Shown: positions 26,619-34,502, numbered from the stretch's first letter. The stretch is 64,000 nt of DNA from an uncultured Alphaproteobacteria bacterium (GCA_934272785.1 CAKQSE010000006.1:1-64000); one strand, 5' to 3'. Numbers and translations are program-made. The notes: generated from the sequence alone by a model not told the origin.

Positions 26619-26845
26619 CACGCCCATGGCACGAATTGTTGCACCGTGCGGGGATTGAAAACACATGTTTGCATAATTTGTGGCGCACTTATTGGCGGTT
26701 GTCAGGCACAAACTTGCATATTATTGGAAAATCGTTGGAACATAAATTAACCAGCGCAATATAGGTATATGCCAGCTTGACCGTAGATACCATCTGTGAA
26801 TCCATGCAAAAGGCCACAGATAGGATGTTTGGAGATGTGAAGTAG
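26619..26845 (+). pseudogene. Degraded integrase 3' end
   Basis: The stretch is clearly related to bases 24597-24835 of the intact integrase. In translation it reads PWHELLHRAGIEN, then HNLWRT where the intact enzyme has HDLRRT, LHIIGKSLEHKLTSAI, a stop codon just before the nucleophile tyrosine, and CESMQKATDRM. The catalytic arginine is lost and the 5' two thirds of the gene are absent. It has the same orientation as the intact gene, so the two copies form imperfect direct repeats flanking the first Panacea pair. Confidence 0.9.
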
Positions 26846-26914
26846 ATAAATATTTTCTTGATTTTTCTATTTTTTTATGTTATAATCGCAATCGAGAAAA
26901 AAGAATTTGATATG

Positions 26915-26940
26915 GGAGGTTTTATAAACCTCTTTTTTTT
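26915..26940 (+). terminator. Intrinsic terminator upstream of the second Panacea pair
   Basis: A perfect 7-bp stem GAGGTTT/AAACCTC with a three-base loop is followed by eight T residues. It insulates the second Panacea operon from upstream transcription; a TATAAT at 26955-26960 downstream could be the -10 box of that operon. Confidence 0.8.
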
Positions 26941-27047
26941 GTTATTATACATGATATAATAAAAACGAGTGGAAAATTTACTTATCAAATAGAAACTAAT
27001 TTATTTTGCGTAAAAATGTCTTGATAACTAACAAGGGGCAAAATGTT

Positions 27048-27500
27048 ATGTGTACGGTTTTGAATGTTGCTAAATATATACAGAAATACTGTGTAGAAAA
27101 TGGTATAACTGATTGTAGTAATAAAAAATTACAGAAGTTATTATATTATGTTCAGGCATGGTCTTGTGCTTTACGTAATGATAGACCTGTTTTTGATGCA
27201 GCTATAGAAGCTTGGTTGCATGGCCCCGTTGTTCCAGAAATATATCGTAAGTATAAATCTTTGGGTTATCAGCCTATTCCTTTTGAACCGCGTGGTTTAA
27301 ATATGGAATGTTTGCAGGAGCATCTGCCAATTATAGATGCAGTGTTGAGAATATATGCAAAGTATGATGCAGACTTTTTAGAGATGCGTACTCATATGGA
27401 GGCCCCTTGGATAGAAGCAAGACGTGCGGAGGACAAAGTAATCTCATTGAAAGCAATGGGTGACTTTTATCGTGAGATGTCTCAAAATGCCAGAAAATAA
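27048..27500 (+). CDS. Panacea/SocA-type domain protein 2 (putative antitoxin)
   Basis: 150 aa, almost entirely a Panacea (DUF4065) domain: NVAKYIQKYC near the start, NKKLQKLLYYVQAWSCALRNDRPVFD, the signature EAWLHGPVVPEIYRKYK, and the C-terminal helix block through HMEAPWIEAR. This is the classical GepA/SocA-like form. I use the ATG at 27048 (MCTVLNVAKY), which has AAGGGG nine bases upstream. The gene overlaps its downstream partner by 14 bases. Panacea proteins neutralise diverse toxins, so this is likely an antitoxin. AT-rich like the first pair, but the protein is only distantly similar to Panacea protein 1. Confidence 0.85.
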   Translation: MCTVLNVAKYIQKYCVENGITDCSNKKLQKLLYYVQAWSCALRNDRPVFDAAIEAWLHGPVVPEIYRKYKSLGYQPIPFEPRGLNMECLQEHLPIIDAVLRIYAKYDADFLEMRTHMEAPWIEARRAEDKVISLKAMGDFYREMSQNARK

Positions 27501-27903
27501 TGTTGTTTTGTTGGACGATAATATAGGTTCTGATGTAAACGGTGTACCCGTTATTGCACCTGTAATACAATTTGATACCGAAGATATTAGTACATATAAG
27601 ATATCTTTTGAGAAATACAAAAAACGTAAGTGTGAAATAGAAAATATAGACAAGGCTGGTCATCTAAAAAAGATTGTTGGTTGGTTTAAATCTGTTGGCA
27701 TGGCGACTTCAGTTGATGAATTGCCTAAGGCGGAACCTGTTCGTAATGCTGATAAGTATGCTTTTTTGTTTGATGGTCTTGAAGAAGATGTTGAGATTAA
27801 AGAGTATAAAGCTGGCGGTACTTGTAGGATATTTTATTATAGAGATGAAGGAAACAAATTGATTCAGTGTATATTGATAAAAAATACACATATTAATATT
27901 TAA
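27487..27903 (+). CDS. Putative toxin partner of Panacea protein 2
   Basis: 138 aa from the ATG at 27487 inside the 3' end of the Panacea gene. The C-terminal part GLEEDVEIKEYKAGGTCRIF, then YYRD and LIQCILIKNTHINI, has the layout of RelE/HigB-type ribonuclease toxins (a strand with R-I-F-Y, then a hydrophobic strand ending in K-N/K-T-H). The N-terminal 60 residues are unlike typical RelE proteins. The toxin role is inferred from the tight coupling and this pattern. A strong terminator follows, so the pair is a self-contained operon. Confidence 0.55.
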   Translation: MPENNVVLLDDNIGSDVNGVPVIAPVIQFDTEDISTYKISFEKYKKRKCEIENIDKAGHLKKIVGWFKSVGMATSVDELPKAEPVRNADKYAFLFDGLEEDVEIKEYKAGGTCRIFYYRDEGNKLIQCILIKNTHINI

Positions 27904-27914
27904 TATCTGTATAT

Positions 27915-27938
27915 AACCGGTCTTTTGACCGGTTTTTG
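27915..27938 (+). terminator. Terminator of the second Panacea operon
   Basis: AACCGGTC/GACCGGTT stem followed by a T5 run, 12 bases after the toxin stop codon. Confidence 0.85.
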
Positions 27939-27994
27939 TATTATTGAGTGTTGAAATTTATAACAATTTGACTTTGGGGCGGTTTTAAGGTAAT

Positions 27995-28162
27995 TTTTAT
28001 CTTGTATCCGCAAAGGATGCCGAAGAGTTGAAAACTTCGTTGCGTAGGGTGCTGGGATAGCACCTAAAAGATAATCCCCGTGCTTGCGGGGAGCTGTGGA
28101 ACATAAGGCTTAGGCCGAAAACCACAGGTCGTTCTACGCAATGATTTTTCAACCTCCCCGCG
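27995..28162. ncRNA. Candidate structured RNA, family unknown
   Basis: A 170-base stretch without a plausible gene. GTTGAAAACTTCGTTGCGTAG near 28026-28046 pairs over about 20 positions with CTACGCAATGATTTTTCAAC near 28133-28152, with one mismatch and one bulge. Inside lie three hairpins: GGTGCT/AGCACC, CCCCG/CGGGG and CTGTGG/CCACAG. Such a closed multi-branch fold is characteristic of functional RNAs. The strand is not certain because the fold works on both. It is GC-richer than the Panacea genes and may be a chromosomal RNA at the island boundary. No RNase P, SRP or tmRNA signature is visible. Confidence 0.5.
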
Positions 28163-28193
28163 CCATCTTTTGCAAAAAACAAAAGGTGGCTGT

Positions 28194-28745
28194 ATGAAAC
28201 GTTTTTTATCAATGCTGGCCGTGGGATGTTTAGGGGCTTGTGTATCTTATGAGCATTATACCGATCCTGTGGCGGCACAAAATGGCATTAAATGCAAATA
28301 TGACAATTTCAGCAATAATGTGACATGCCTGATGCCAGAAATTGGAACATGTGGCGATGGCAGTTCTGCGACAAAGGTAAGTTGTGCGTTCCCAAGTAGT
28401 CATATGCAGTTCAAGACTGTATTTAACACAGATAAAACTGTGGCTGTTTTTGGACTGAATGGTTATGTACGGTCGCGCGCGTGGACAAATCCGTATCGCA
28501 TTACTGATGCAGAGGGGAATACGATTGATTTTACATCGGTTGATAGTGATGTTCAAAGTTGTACCAAGTATGGGTGTGTTCTGTATGAATATATTTCTGT
28601 GCATTTGAGCAGGGAATATATAAGCTCGCACGTTAATAGTGGGATTTCAATGAAAATCTATGGCAAACGTGGCGATACGTTGATGATTGTCCCAGCGGCG
28701 TATGTTACCGGTTTTGATAATTTCCTGAAAGGTGAGGGATTATAA
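28194..28745 (+). CDS. Putative lipoprotein, 183 aa
   Basis: The N terminus MKRFLSMLAVGCLGACVSYEH has a basic start, a hydrophobic stretch and a lipobox LGAC, so the mature protein should begin at Cys17 and be membrane-anchored. I use the ATG at 28194, preceded by AAAGGTGG; an upstream in-frame start would disrupt the signal. The mature part has several cysteines (about 34, 45, 53, 59, 123 and 128) that could form disulfides. The stop is immediately followed by the GIY-YIG gene, so they are co-transcribed. Family not recognised. Confidence 0.7.
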   Translation: MKRFLSMLAVGCLGACVSYEHYTDPVAAQNGIKCKYDNFSNNVTCLMPEIGTCGDGSSATKVSCAFPSSHMQFKTVFNTDKTVAVFGLNGYVRSRAWTNPYRITDAEGNTIDFTSVDSDVQSCTKYGCVLYEYISVHLSREYISSHVNSGISMKIYGKRGDTLMIVPAAYVTGFDNFLKGEGL

Positions 28746-29405
28746 ATGAACCGTGGAATTGTGTACATTATGTGGAACGAATTGTTCCCAGAAATGGTCA
28801 AGATTGGTATAACCCAAGGAAGTACGTCCAAGGATGTGGAACGCCGGCGCAAAGAACTTTCGTGTGGTGAAAATATGCCACAGCCGTTTGAAGCCAAATA
28901 TGCAATATGTGTAAATGACTATCAAAGGGTAGAGCGAAAACTGCACAAAGCATTGGATAAATTACGCCATAATCCGCATCGTGAATTTTTTAGAATGAGT
29001 GTAGAAGAGGCCATAAATTTATTGTCTGTTTTTGTTGATACAGGTGATGCGGCAGAGATAAAAATAAGCAATAACTTTTTGCCAGAAGAGAAAAAGGCCA
29101 TTGCCAAAATGGAGAAAGAACGTGAAAAGATCACGTTTCGCTCACTGGGGTTGCCAGTTGGGACGGTATTGCGTTTTGTAAATAATGATGAATTAATTGT
29201 AAAAACCAGAAATGATTCACGTATGGTCACCATGCCAGATGGCACCGGAAGAACACTGTCCATGGCGGCCAAGGAATACAATATCAAAACTGATCAGAAG
29301 TTTGACATCAAGGGATTACCAGACGGGGCGTTGTATTTTACGTATAATGGTCGGACGCTTTGGGAACTAGCATTAGCACAAAAACGTGCAAATGTTGAAG
29401 TATAG
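28746..29405 (+). CDS. GIY-YIG (T5orf172/MUG113-type) nuclease-domain protein
   Basis: 219 aa. The N-terminal 95 residues form a T5orf172 domain: GIVYIM at the start, KIGIT, then RRKELSCGENMPQPFEAKY and EFFRMSVEEAINLL. This is a branch of the GIY-YIG nuclease superfamily often found in phages and islands. A charged helical linker follows, then a C-terminal domain (LGLPVGTVLRFVNNDELIVK ... GRTLSMAAKEY) that resembles the small RAMA/DUF4357-like DNA-associated modules. It starts at the base after the lipoprotein stop. Target and role are unknown; it is plausibly part of the mobile region's cargo. Confidence 0.75.
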   Translation: MNRGIVYIMWNELFPEMVKIGITQGSTSKDVERRRKELSCGENMPQPFEAKYAICVNDYQRVERKLHKALDKLRHNPHREFFRMSVEEAINLLSVFVDTGDAAEIKISNNFLPEEKKAIAKMEKEREKITFRSLGLPVGTVLRFVNNDELIVKTRNDSRMVTMPDGTGRTLSMAAKEYNIKTDQKFDIKGLPDGALYFTYNGRTLWELALAQKRANVEV

Positions 29406-29448
29406 TGGTGGTATGCAGAGATAGTGCAGTGAATTGCGCTGATGAAAA

Positions 29449-29473
29449 AAAACAGGGCGTGTATGCCCTGTCA
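29449..29473 (-). terminator. Terminator of the replicon-like minus-strand genes
   Basis: On the minus strand ACAGGGC/GCCCTGT is followed by eight T residues. It would end transcription of the minus-strand genes starting near 30.6 kb and also stands between converging units. Confidence 0.8.
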
Positions 29474-29495
29474 TTGCTTTGTGCGATGATTATAT

Positions 29496-29795
29496 TTAGT
29501 TGTTTTCTGGTTTGTCTTCGCCACATATTTTATGTAATGTGGAGATTGCACGAATTTGCTCATTAATTGAAATTAACGGGTTTGATATCCTGTCGTAAAG
29601 ATTGGAAATCACCTGTTCTATTGGATCAATTTTTGCGTCAGCGCGCAGTCCCATGATTATTTCACGGATACTTTTTACTTTTCTGGCTTTTTCAGCGCGC
29701 GCAATTCCACCCGCGCTTTGTATTTGTTGGCGTTTGTCGGTATCCATTTTGTTAAATGGTTGCAGGCCACTGGTGTCTGGGTTCGGATTTGACAT
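29496..29795 (-). CDS. Small mobile-element protein, 99 aa
   Basis: Start at MSNPNPDTSGL, with AAAGGAG nine bases upstream. The middle has DKRQQIQSAGGIARAEKARK, a G-G-I-A-x-A-x-x-A-R/K pattern seen in short phage and plasmid proteins (some annotated as terminase small-subunit-like). It is helical, basic in the middle and acidic at the end. It lies directly downstream of the HUH replication gene on the same strand. I cannot give a function. Confidence 0.6.
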   Translation of the reverse strand: MSNPNPDTSGLQPFNKMDTDKRQQIQSAGGIARAEKARKVKSIREIIMGLRADAKIDPIEQVISNLYDRISNPLISINEQIRAISTLHKICGEDKPENN

Positions 29796-29817
29796 ATTTT
29801 GTCTCCTTTGTTTTAAG

Positions 29818-30447
29818 TTAGTTAAATAAGTCTGTATCAAGAATGATTGTATCGTTTATGTGCGCGCCGTTAATTTTAAACTCTTTGGTCATATATTTCA
29901 TAACATCGCAAGAGTACATTTGTTTAATCATAATGTCGTTTTGATAACATTTTGGATGTGTTGCCTTATCGGTTGTATCACGAAAAATGTCCATTTTGAT
30001 ACGGTGCGACAGTGCAATCATGCCATTTAATACCGTTATTGCGTCAAATTTTGCCTTGCACACAAGAATAAAGTGTGCGTGTATATTGCAGAAATGACCA
30101 TATTCTTGAACGCCCAATAGTGTGAAATAGTTTTTATAAAATTTATTCCATCTGCGTCCGATCAGATATTTGAATAAGTGCCGAAAAATAGGCTGACATC
30201 TGTGTATCAGTTCGTCTTTGTTTTCTGGTGGTGCATCAAAATGGACAGACAAGAACAAAGTTTCTTTGTTGGCCAGCTGATTCAACCATTGTATGATATC
30301 GTACTTTTCTTTGGTCATGATGCTATCTGAATAATCCTGTCTAACTGCGCAAGTTTGCGCATGTTCGCGTTTGTATGATCTATGTGCGGTAAAATAGCCA
30401 CAGAAAGCACAAATTCCGCCACACAGACGATTTATGTTATTTTTCAT
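29818..30447 (-). CDS. HUH-type replication initiator/relaxase-like protein
   Basis: 209 aa. Residues 123-125 (HAH in NIHAHFILV) form an HUH metal-binding motif after LGVQEYG, as in rolling-circle Rep proteins. A YxxK motif follows (YMTK, Y185) where a nucleophilic tyrosine is expected. The N terminus has a small cysteine cluster (CGGICAFC, later C33) that may bind zinc. The start at 30447 overlaps the upstream AlpA-like gene and has GGAGA just before it, too close to be ideal, so translation may be coupled or begin elsewhere. Most likely function: nicking and replication of a small integrated or satellite element. Confidence 0.65.
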   Translation of the reverse strand: MKNNINRLCGGICAFCGYFTAHRSYKREHAQTCAVRQDYSDSIMTKEKYDIIQWLNQLANKETLFLSVHFDAPPENKDELIHRCQPIFRHLFKYLIGRRWNKFYKNYFTLLGVQEYGHFCNIHAHFILVCKAKFDAITVLNGMIALSHRIKMDIFRDTTDKATHPKCYQNDIMIKQMYSCDVMKYMTKEFKINGAHINDTIILDTDLFN

Positions 30448-30646
30448 TCTCCACGGTTGGAATAATGCGGTTTTGTTCAATCCATAAATCAAGGTCACTG
30501 CGCTGGTATTTAACGCGATTGCCAAATTTTATAAACGGGATGGGTAATTTTCCTTGATAGCGCAGGCTGTTCATGCTGGCGACCGTTGTCCCAAGGTATG
30601 CTGCGGCCATTTTCTGGTCTAGGAGTTGTGATTTGATTTCGTTCAT
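30437..30646 (-). CDS. AlpA/excisionase-like HTH regulator
   Basis: 69 aa with the MerR-like winged helix of AlpA/HTH_17 proteins: LLDQKMAAAYLGTTVASMNS is the recognition region and FIKFGNRVKYQRSDLDLWIEQN is the wing and final helix. Such proteins control integrase or excision, or repress element genes. An AAAGG site lies upstream of the ATG. It overlaps the HUH gene by 11 bases, so both form one operon. Confidence 0.85.
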   Translation of the reverse strand: MNEIKSQLLDQKMAAAYLGTTVASMNSLRYQGKLPIPFIKFGNRVKYQRSDLDLWIEQNRIIPTVENEK

Positions 30647-30735
30647 GTGAATAACCTTTTGTGTTAGTTGTTTTTGTTATACACAACTAAAAACAAGAAA
30701 TCTGCTGATATAGGCTTCAAGCTTTTTTGGAAAAG

Positions 30736-30805
30736 GCTTAAAAAAGGGTTCAACCCATGGCTGAACCCCGCGTAAATTCGGGAAATAAATATTGAACCCT
30801 TTTGG
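30736..30805. repeat. GGGTTCA inverted repeats upstream of the HUH operon
   Basis: GGGTTCA (30746-30752) and its complement TGAACCC (30762-30768) form a palindrome around a CCC-ATG-G core, and a further TGAACCC lies at 30793-30799. The region is between the AlpA-like gene and the 204-aa gene. It is a candidate binding or nicking site for the HUH protein or an operator for the AlpA-like regulator. Confidence 0.45.
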
Positions 30806-30810
30806 CAGAA

Positions 30811-31425
30811 CTAAATATTGCCTTTTCCTCGTTGAGAAGAGGGCATACGTATAATTGTCGCCATGGCATTTGCTATATTCTGTGACACGTTTAGACCGCG
30901 TGCTTTCATTTTTTCTTTGATTTTTTCTGACAATGCCACGGCCTTGCCCTGATGGGTTTCTGTTATGTGTTCCTCGGCGACTATTTCAAACAGAATAACC
31001 ATATAAGGGGACATGTAATCGCATGTATATATTGAATGGTGTGGAAACAGTGGGTTTGAAAAAACATTATGTATTTGTTCGGTGGCAATTATGACATTGC
31101 TATATTTTTTATTGTCACATATCATGCCACCCGGGTTATCCACAACGGACATTGTTACAGAAGATTGTTCTGATATGGTTATGTGGTTGCTTGAATCTGT
31201 GGCGTTTATTTTACCTTCTTTTAAGGCGATTGTTAGCAGGTTTGATGCTGCAGTTATGTATTTCTTATATTCAGGGACATTGCCGTGACACAAAGGCGGA
31301 ATACGGTTATTCAGTTCCCGGTGCAGGCTTTCTGCTTCTTCAGTCATGGTTTTGTAACCAAATGCGATATATAAACAAGCTTGTAGAAGGTTATACTTTT
31401 CCAAGTATTTTTCAGGTAACTTCAT
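30811..31425 (-). CDS. Hypothetical mobile-element protein, 204 aa
   Basis: Starts MKLPEKYLEKYNLLQACLYIAFG with a strong AAAGGAGA site. No signal peptide or membrane helix. The N-terminal half is helical; the middle has serine/threonine-rich beta segments (HITISEQSSVTMSVVDN). The end has ALSEKIKEKMKARGLNVSQNIANAMATIIR, which could be a small helix-turn-helix. It lies upstream of the AlpA-HUH genes on the same strand, closest to the tRNA end of the element. I do not recognise it. Confidence 0.65.
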   Translation of the reverse strand: MKLPEKYLEKYNLLQACLYIAFGYKTMTEEAESLHRELNNRIPPLCHGNVPEYKKYITAASNLLTIALKEGKINATDSSNHITISEQSSVTMSVVDNPGGMICDNKKYSNVIIATEQIHNVFSNPLFPHHSIYTCDYMSPYMVILFEIVAEEHITETHQGKAVALSEKIKEKMKARGLNVSQNIANAMATIIRMPSSQRGKGNI

Positions 31426-31558
31426 GATGTTCTCCTTTAATTAAATCCTATCCTAATATTCTGAATATTCAACGAATTTTATGAATCTGTATCAATGCCG
31501 GTTATAGCAAATACATAGCAAAAGGCGGAAAATGGGGTGGGGTTAGGAAAGCAAAAAA
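31426..31558. other. Short intergenic region at island edge
   Basis: About 130 bases between the 204-aa gene and the tRNA terminator. I looked for a copy of the tRNA 3' end as an attachment site and saw none. Confidence 0.5.
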
Positions 31559-31560
31559 CA

Positions 31561-31587
31561 ATAAAAAACGCCCAGATTTCTGGGCGG
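31561..31587 (-). terminator. Terminator of initiator tRNA-Met
   Basis: CGCCCAGA/TCTGGGCG stem on the minus strand followed by TTTTTTATTG, six bases after the CCA end of the tRNA. Confidence 0.9.
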
Positions 31588-31592
31588 GAAAC

Positions 31593-31669
<77 letters not shown>

Positions 31670-31682
31670 ATGAACAGGTGGT

Positions 31683-31710
31683 ATTATATATCAAATTGCA
31701 ACGCTGTCAA
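31683..31710 (-). promoter_or_regulatory. Consensus promoter of initiator tRNA-Met
   Basis: TTGACA (31710-31705), a 16-bp spacer and TATAAT (31688-31683) on the minus strand, 13 bases before the tRNA. This is a perfect sigma-70 match at both boxes and shows which promoter type the host uses. Confidence 0.85.
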
Positions 31711-31858
31711 TGAATATTTTCAAATCGGGGCATTATAATTCACGGCTTTGACGCGTCTGGGGTAAATGGATTTTTTTGGGCTTTTATACCTAATGCAATG
31801 TTGAAATATGTTTTTTTTGTTGCTAGAATCCGCCTGAGTTTAAATAACAAGGCGAAAG

Positions 31859-32650
31859 ATGAACGAAAAATTTAGAAAAGCGTGGAAAGGGTTCTGGGAA
31901 CCGGTGCTGCATATGCCGATTATCCAGTGGATTGTGGCAATTTTGATGGCGACATCGATTTGGTTTGTATATTTTACATCGCGTATCCAGATTACCAATT
32001 ACAAAACATTTAAAAAATACCGCAAAAAACCGGCGATTTTTGTGTTCTGGCATGGGCGCAGTATGATGTTATCGCCGATTATTTGCATGGGTGGTATGCG
32101 TGCGTATGCGGTTGCATCACGTCACAGTGATGGTCGTATGATGGCAAAGTTACAACGCCTGTTCGGTTTAAAGCCAATTTATGGCAGCACATCTGATGGT
32201 GGGATTTCTGTCTTGCGCCAGGGTGTGCGTGTGTTGCGCGATGGGCGTTATTCGATGTGTATTTCGCCCGATGGTCCCGGGGGACCGTCGTTGCGTGTCC
32301 AAGAAGGTGCGTTATATTTTGCCAAGATGACCGGTGCGCCGATTATTCCGGTGTGCTTTTCGGCATCGCATTCATGGTTTCAAAAGCGGTGGGATCGGTA
32401 TTTAATCGCATTGCCTTTTTCACGTATTACGTGTCATGTTGGTGAACCGATATTTATTGACAAGAAAGTCAGCAGCACTGAATTTGAGACGACACGCAAA
32501 CGCCTGGAAGATATTATGGTGCGCCAGGTTCGTGAAATGGACGGTGAATTTAATTTATTCTGTGTGGAACAGGACCTGACCGCCAGCAAGTTTAAGCAGA
32601 GATTGCGCGATGAACGCGCCGCACGGAAAAACGCCAGACGGAGAAAATAA
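31859..32650 (+). CDS. DUF374-family acyltransferase (lipid A/KDO2-lipid IVA-type or lysophospholipid)
   Basis: 263 aa with one N-terminal membrane helix (about residues 22-42). The DUF374 hallmarks are present: HGRSMML with the catalytic-type histidine near residue 67, ASRHSDGRMMAKL, YGSTSDGGISVLR and SPDGPGGPSLRVQ near 140-150. DUF374 proteins belong to the LPLAT acyltransferases and in alphaproteobacteria sit with LPS genes. lpxK starts three bases downstream and lpxC follows, so the context supports a role in lipid A or envelope lipid modification. Confidence 0.85.
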   Translation: MNEKFRKAWKGFWEPVLHMPIIQWIVAILMATSIWFVYFTSRIQITNYKTFKKYRKKPAIFVFWHGRSMMLSPIICMGGMRAYAVASRHSDGRMMAKLQRLFGLKPIYGSTSDGGISVLRQGVRVLRDGRYSMCISPDGPGGPSLRVQEGALYFAKMTGAPIIPVCFSASHSWFQKRWDRYLIALPFSRITCHVGEPIFIDKKVSSTEFETTRKRLEDIMVRQVREMDGEFNLFCVEQDLTASKFKQRLRDERAARKNARRRK

Positions 32651-32653
32651 GTC

Positions 32654-33586
32654 ATGAAAACACCATGGTGGTTCTTGCACAAAACGCCAATTGCATTTTT
32701 GTTGGTGCCTGTGTCGTGGATTTATTATGGCGTGTCGCGCATGGTATATTTTATGCGCGGATTTCGGGCATATAAATCACGTCGGCCGGTTATATGCGTT
32801 GGTAATATTCTGGCGGGTGGGGTTGGTAAAACGCCAATTGTGCGCGCAATTGCCAATTTAATTGGTGCACCGGTTGTTATGCGCGGATACAAGAAAAGTG
32901 CGCATACCGGTAACGCCGGGGACGAGGCATTGATGTTGGCGCGGTGCGGGTTACAGGTGCACACTGGTAATCGTATGGCGGCAATAAAATTATTAAATCA
33001 CCAGGTGGACGAAGACTGTCCAATTGTTATGGACGACGGATTTCAAAATCCCCGCATAGCCAAGGATATTTCTATATTGGTGTTTGATGCGGGCCTGGGG
33101 TATGGAAATGGGTTTTTGTTGCCGGCGGGGCCCCTGCGCGAGCCACGGCGTGCCGCGGCCAAGGCCGATGCGATAATTGTGATAAAAAATCCGCGTGCGA
33201 AAAAGAATTTTAAATTACCTGATACTGTCCCGGTATTTTATGCAACAAACACGACAATGTCGCCATATGATGATGCCGAGCGGGTTTTTGCGTTTGCGGG
33301 TATTGGATATCCGAAAAAGTTTTTCCGCGCATTGGGCAAATCGGTTGTTGGTCGGCGCAGTTTCCCGGACCACTGGCAATATACAGATGAAGATATTGAA
33401 AAACTGTTTATGGCCGCGGAAAAAAAGAACGCGGTGCTGTTGACGACCGAAAAGGATTGGGTCCGATTGCCGGAATATGCGCGTAATAAAATCAAATATG
33501 CGCGTCTGGATACAACAATAGAAAACGGATTCTTTGATTGGTTAAAGGAGAAAATAGACGATGTCAACACTGGCAAAAAAAGTTAA
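32654..33586 (+). CDS. lpxK: Tetraacyldisaccharide 4'-kinase
   Basis: 310 aa. Phosphorylates the 4' position of the lipid A precursor at the inner membrane. A membrane-associated N terminus (about residues 10-30) is followed by the P-loop GNILAGGVGKTPIV near 47-60. The substrate-binding MDDGFQNPRIAKDISILVFD and LLPAGPLREP are both typical LpxK motifs. The gene overlaps lpxC by 26 bases. Confidence 0.96.
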   Translation: MKTPWWFLHKTPIAFLLVPVSWIYYGVSRMVYFMRGFRAYKSRRPVICVGNILAGGVGKTPIVRAIANLIGAPVVMRGYKKSAHTGNAGDEALMLARCGLQVHTGNRMAAIKLLNHQVDEDCPIVMDDGFQNPRIAKDISILVFDAGLGYGNGFLLPAGPLREPRRAAAKADAIIVIKNPRAKKNFKLPDTVPVFYATNTTMSPYDDAERVFAFAGIGYPKKFFRALGKSVVGRRSFPDHWQYTDEDIEKLFMAAEKKNAVLLTTEKDWVRLPEYARNKIKYARLDTTIENGFFDWLKEKIDDVNTGKKS

Positions 33587-34502
33587 AATTACAGGCGTCG
33601 GAATTCATTCTGGGTTGCCGGTAAATATGGTTGTAAAACCGTCAAAAAAACCGGGAATATTTTTTCATCGGACCGATATTGCGGGGTCTGAATTGATACC
33701 GGCGTTGGCGGAAAACGTTGGCGAGACCAAGATGCGCAATACCACCATTGGTTGCACCACAGGCGCGCATGTTCAGACGATTGAACATTTGATGGCGGCA
33801 TTATTCTTGGCCGGCATTGACAGTGCGGTAATTGACATTGATGGTCCAGAAACACCAATTTTAGACGGCAGTGCGTCTGAATTTTTGGCCAAATTTATTG
33901 GTAACGTTGATGGTAAATCCCAGATGAAAAAAATCATCGTGCGTCGGCCGGTTGTGGTTTATGCGCGCGACGTTTTGCGCACGTTGCCGACGATTGTTCG
34001 GTTAAAATTGTGGGTTATGAATAAAATCGCCGGGCGCAAGAGTGACGGATATGTTAAATTATCACCGAACGATGGCAAATCGTTAAATATTACTGCAACA
34101 CTGGTGTATCCAGAACGCATTATCGGTCGCCAGACATTTTCGTATCATTTTGATGGCACGAAAAAGTCTGTAAATGATTTTGTTAAAAATATTGCGCGTG
34201 CCCGCACGTTTGGAAAATATTCCGAGTGGGAATATCTAAAGGCGCACGGTATGGGCCGCGGTGCCAGCGAGCATAATGTTATCGCATTAAATGACGCGGG
34301 TGATGGAACACTGAATCCTGTGATTTGGCCAGATGAATTTGTCCGTCACAAGATTATTGATGCGGTTGGTGATATGTTCACGTCTGGCGGTTTTGTGATT
34401 GGTGACCTGGAATCATACAAGGGCAGCCATGCGTTGAATAACCTGGTGCTGAAAAAATTATTCAGCGACCCAGAAAATTATGATATAGTTCAAAGTAAAT
34501 AA
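33561..34502 (+). CDS. lpxC: UDP-3-O-acyl-N-acetylglucosamine deacetylase
   Basis: 313 aa zinc enzyme for the committed step of lipid A synthesis. Zinc ligands are H76 in VQTIEHLMAALF and the H and D of HKIIDAVGDMF; the catalytic histidine is in GSHALNNLVL. The second domain includes GRASEH-like GRGASEHNVIALN. An AAAGGAG site lies within the 3' end of lpxK. It normally lies in the division cluster next to ftsZ in many Gram-negatives, but here it is with lpxK. Confidence 0.97.
   Translation: MSTLAKKVKITGVGIHSGLPVNMVVKPSKKPGIFFHRTDIAGSELIPALAENVGETKMRNTTIGCTTGAHVQTIEHLMAALFLAGIDSAVIDIDGPETPILDGSASEFLAKFIGNVDGKSQMKKIIVRRPVVVYARDVLRTLPTIVRLKLWVMNKIAGRKSDGYVKLSPNDGKSLNITATLVYPERIIGRQTFSYHFDGTKKSVNDFVKNIARARTFGKYSEWEYLKAHGMGRGASEHNVIALNDAGDGTLNPVIWPDEFVRHKIIDAVGDMFTSGGFVIGDLESYKGSHALNNLVLKKLFSDPENYDIVQSK

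Noticed and set aside
31426..31592. Attachment site at the tRNA-Met 3' end
   Set aside because: I searched the island ends near 22.4, 23.6, 26.8 and 31.5 kb for a copy of the tRNA 3' end and saw none.
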